From the NCBI GenBank assembly GCA_019359675.1, contig JAHHGX010000071.1:124001-188000 (forward strand): a stretch of DNA of 64,000 bases, read 5' to 3'. A program made the position numbers and the translations under genes. The first letter of the stretch is position 1; every line of letters starts with the position of its first letter. The DNA is from Calothrix sp. FI2-JRJ7. Its GTDB lineage: Bacteria; Cyanobacteriota; Cyanobacteriia; Cyanobacteriales; Nostocaceae. The notes beneath the pieces are model-generated. The model saw only the letters and a program-made list of their open reading frames with translations. It had not been told where the DNA came from and searched no databases. Below, in pieces: positions 61,869 to 64,000 of this stretch.

Positions 61869-63125
61869 TTAAGAATTAGATGTTATTGCATATTTAGCAC
61901 CCCAAATGGTAAAGATTGGCATTGCAACAAAATGAGAAACGAGAACAGCTACTGCGACTGGGACAATTCCCCATTTAACAGCGATTAATATCGATAGTGC
62001 AAAAATTGTGGTAAAAATAACACTCCATTTGACATTAATATCTGTTCTATCTACAGCTTGTAACAGTGTTGAAGTTGCTATTGCAAAGGGACGTGGTAAA
62101 GCGGAAAGACAAATTAAGACTAGAACTGGAATACCTACTACCCATTTTTGTCCAAAAATTATTGGCACATAGAATGGCGCCAGACTCGATTGCACAATTA
62201 CTAACGGTACAAACACCGCTGCAATAGTTTTTAAACCATCTAAATATCGTTTTTTGAGGTCTTGTATATTACCGCGCGCAGCACAAAGATGAGGTAGTAA
62301 AGCAATAATAAATGAATTTATGACACTTAGACTAATCCCTAACCCAGCATTAAAGGCAAAATAGTAAATTCCTAAAGCGTTAATTCCTAAAAATCTTCCT
62401 ACAATTAGGTAGTCTAGATTGTTTCGGAGATTATCTAATAACTGTACAGTTAATATATTTCTACAAAATACGAATATTTCTTTCCAACGATAAAGTGTAA
62501 AAGTACGTTTTGGGCGCCAGGAACTGTATTTGTAAGCAAAAAATAGCCATATAAAAGGAGAAGAGATAACTGAGGGTAATACAATTGCCCACAAACCCAT
62601 GCCTGATGCCGCTAAACACAGTGTTATTAAATTATTAATGGCTGAATCGGTAGTTTGAGTTAACGCCATTAAATTCATTCGATTTTCTCGTTCAATCAAT
62701 GCCCATTGAATAACAAAGTTGGGGACGATTAAATGATAAAAAGCAACAACACATATTGGCAAAATAATTTCATTTGATTTGTAGAACCAAGCTATAGGAA
62801 AAGCTGCCGCACATTGAAAAATAAAAATAAGAATACAAAATATCCAATTGAGGCAATAAGATGTGTTGATTAAATCATCTAAATCTTTTTCATTAGCTTG
62901 AATAAGTTTACTTGCAATTCCAAATTTAAGTGATAAAACAACCGCGAATTCTCTAACAGTGAATATTATCGCTGCTAGTCCGTAATCATGTGGAGATAAT
63001 AAACGCGCAATAACTACCGTAGTCACTAAACGAAAAACTCGATTAAGAAACTCTCCTCCAGCTAAAAAACTAAGATTACGGACAAATTCGTTAGAAAACC
63101 TTTTTTTGATTTTATTAATTAACAT
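61869..63125 (-). CDS. Oligosaccharide flippase (Wzx-like, MATE/MVF fold)
   Basis: Moves lipid-linked oligosaccharides across the inner membrane. Seen: 418 residues, about 12 hydrophobic helices; typical start RNLSFLAGGEFLNRVFRLVT, RLLSPHDYGLAAIIFTVREF, NNLDYLIVGRFLGINALGIY and YYFAFNAGLGISLSVINSFI. ATG at 63125 is chosen since AGGTG lies close before it; a GTG at 63137 coincides with that ribosome site. Family knowledge: the position beside a polymerase and glycosyltransferases is classic Wzx/Wzy-dependent export. Confidence 0.92.
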   Translation of the reverse strand: MLINKIKKRFSNEFVRNLSFLAGGEFLNRVFRLVTTVVIARLLSPHDYGLAAIIFTVREFAVVLSLKFGIASKLIQANEKDLDDLINTSYCLNWIFCILIFIFQCAAAFPIAWFYKSNEIILPICVVAFYHLIVPNFVIQWALIERENRMNLMALTQTTDSAINNLITLCLAASGMGLWAIVLPSVISSPFIWLFFAYKYSSWRPKRTFTLYRWKEIFVFCRNILTVQLLDNLRNNLDYLIVGRFLGINALGIYYFAFNAGLGISLSVINSFIIALLPHLCAARGNIQDLKKRYLDGLKTIAAVFVPLVIVQSSLAPFYVPIIFGQKWVVGIPVLVLICLSALPRPFAIATSTLLQAVDRTDINVKWSVIFTTIFALSILIAVKWGIVPVAVAVLVSHFVAMPIFTIWGAKYAITSNS

Positions 63126-63161
63126 TGGCAAATTCACCTGTATCTATTATTTAATTTGACT

Positions 63162-64000
63162 TTAGTTATATACAATGCGAACTTTGCCTTTATTTGCAAG
63201 ATTCCAAATATCTAACTTGTTAAGAGTGGAGTGCATTGAAATTGTAATTGTTACATAAAGCAACCAGTGAATTGTGCCTATCATAAAACGACTTTCAGAC
63301 AAATTCATTAGTACTAGGCAAGTCAGGTATAGTAACGGAACAAGACCTTCTGCACCTTGAACATGGCGTACCCAAATTAATGCTTTTAAGCTAATAGTAA
63401 GTAAACTAATTACTAAAGCAATCAATCCAATTAAACCTAAACTAAGGTAAAGGTCAAGAAAACCATTGTGAGCATGAATTGGCTCAAATCCCCCTCCTAT
63501 TTCTCTCCAAACATCTGCCGTTTCTCCTTCCCATTTACCTAACCAAAACGTTTCATAGCCATAACCCAGCCAAGGACGCTCTTGAATTTTGTTGAAAACT
63601 ACAGGCCAAATTTCTGTACGACCAGTAAAAGTCATATCTCTACCCAAGTTGTTTAAAATAGATTCTGCATTGCTTACCAATAGTAAAGAAGTAACCCCAC
63701 TAATTAAAATTGTGATAATCAAAAATGGTAATGCTTTTGTATGATTCCAACGCAAAGCTTTAACGAAAGGAGTCAGAACCATTACTATTAATACAACGAC
63801 TAGAGCAGTTTGTGATTTTGAGCCTAAGATTACCGCTGTTGATATGATAAACCCAACCCACATTATTTTACGAAATTTAGTATTACTTATTGCATTTAAA
63901 AAGAAAGTTACTGCACTCAAACTTGTAATGTTTCCCAGGTCGTTTTTATGGACGAAAACACCTCGCCAAGCACCTGTATGTATTACGTCTTCTATATTGG
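63162..64000 (-). CDS. O-antigen ligase/polymerase (Wzy/WaaL-like), partial
   Basis: Runs off the right end of the window, so the N-terminus is missing; the frame is open to base 64000 (reading WRGVFVHKNDLG just before 63920). Seen: several transmembrane helices, GRDMTFTGRTEIWPVVFNKI, ERPWLGYGYETFWLG and PIHAHNGFLDLYLSLGLIG, all typical of the Wzy_C/O-antigen-ligase domain with the conserved HxxH-N region. The codon TTG at 63920 is only an internal methionine-like start of the frame, not a gene start. It should polymerise the repeat units or ligate the finished chain. Confidence 0.9.
   Translation of the reverse strand, partial: NIEDVIHTGAWRGVFVHKNDLGNITSLSAVTFFLNAISNTKFRKIMWVGFIISTAVILGSKSQTALVVVLIVMVLTPFVKALRWNHTKALPFLIITILISGVTSLLLVSNAESILNNLGRDMTFTGRTEIWPVVFNKIQERPWLGYGYETFWLGKWEGETADVWREIGGGFEPIHAHNGFLDLYLSLGLIGLIALVISLLTISLKALIWVRHVQGAEGLVPLLYLTCLVLMNLSESRFMIGTIHWLLYVTITISMHSTLNKLDIWNLANKGKVRIVYN

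Overview
The window looks like chromosomal DNA of a filamentous, probably heterocyst-forming cyanobacterium (Nostocales-like). The support is a cyAbrB regulator, a DUF3727 gene, XisI/XisH-family genes, a cyanobacterial-type succinate dehydrogenase iron-sulfur subunit, a 2-oxoglutarate decarboxylase plus succinic semialdehyde dehydrogenase pair, and moderate AT-richness with several families of short palindromic intergenic repeats. The usual cyanobacterial palindrome HIP1 (GCGATCGC) was not seen. Instead the six-base palindrome GGCGCC recurs about every 600 bases, in and out of genes, which suggests an alternate highly iterated palindrome. I cannot name the genus.

Layout. 1-7 kb: TolB-like lipoprotein, sdhB, a 1.4 kb decayed stretch, cyAbrB, a geranylgeranyl-reductase-like flavoprotein, the overlapping pair pyrH-frr, and a redoxin. 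7-16 kb: GH57 glucan enzyme, a lone restriction-endonuclease-like gene, xisI with a deleted xisH, proB, yqeG, and the tightly packed run GNAT-ruvX-DUF3727-mltG. 16-30 kb: decayed glycosyltransferase and chitosanase-like remnants, radical SAM enzyme, SDR, hemE, hybrid histidine kinase, a split amidoligase-like gene, LD-carboxypeptidase, and a sugar kinase overlapping a nucleotidyltransferase. 30-36.4 kb: a structured noncoding RNA candidate, DCC redoxin, ureohydrolase, Uma2, a divergent SDR/MerR pair with a clear MerR operator, and a cluster of degenerate tRNA-like elements. 36-47 kb: an unusual slipin, a cation/proton antiporter with universal stress domains, speE, leuC-leuD, a broken higA, a pentapeptide protein and a Bax-inhibitor-like membrane protein. 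47-56.7 kb: the 2-oxoglutarate decarboxylase/SSADH pair, a FHA-GAF-cyclase, a VanZ-like protein, ylqF and a glycoside-hydrolase-like protein. 56.7-64 kb: an exopolysaccharide cluster on the minus strand (WecG-like, GT14, three GT2, a Wzx-like flippase and a Wzy/WaaL-like polymerase running off the end).

Genes working together: the decarboxylase and SSADH would bridge 2-oxoglutarate to succinate and, with succinate dehydrogenase (sdhB here), close the TCA cycle. The leuC-leuD pair makes isopropylmalate isomerase. The ureohydrolase, if an agmatinase, would supply putrescine to SpeE. MltG, WecG and the glycosyltransferases concern the envelope.

The most unusual signals are the GGCGCC abundance, the tRNA-like cluster whose members lack normal anticodon loops, the multi-hairpin RNA candidate at 31.2-31.4 kb, and the repeat families, several of which supply the stop codon of the neighbouring gene. 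All assignments are by reading the sequence; no database search was run.
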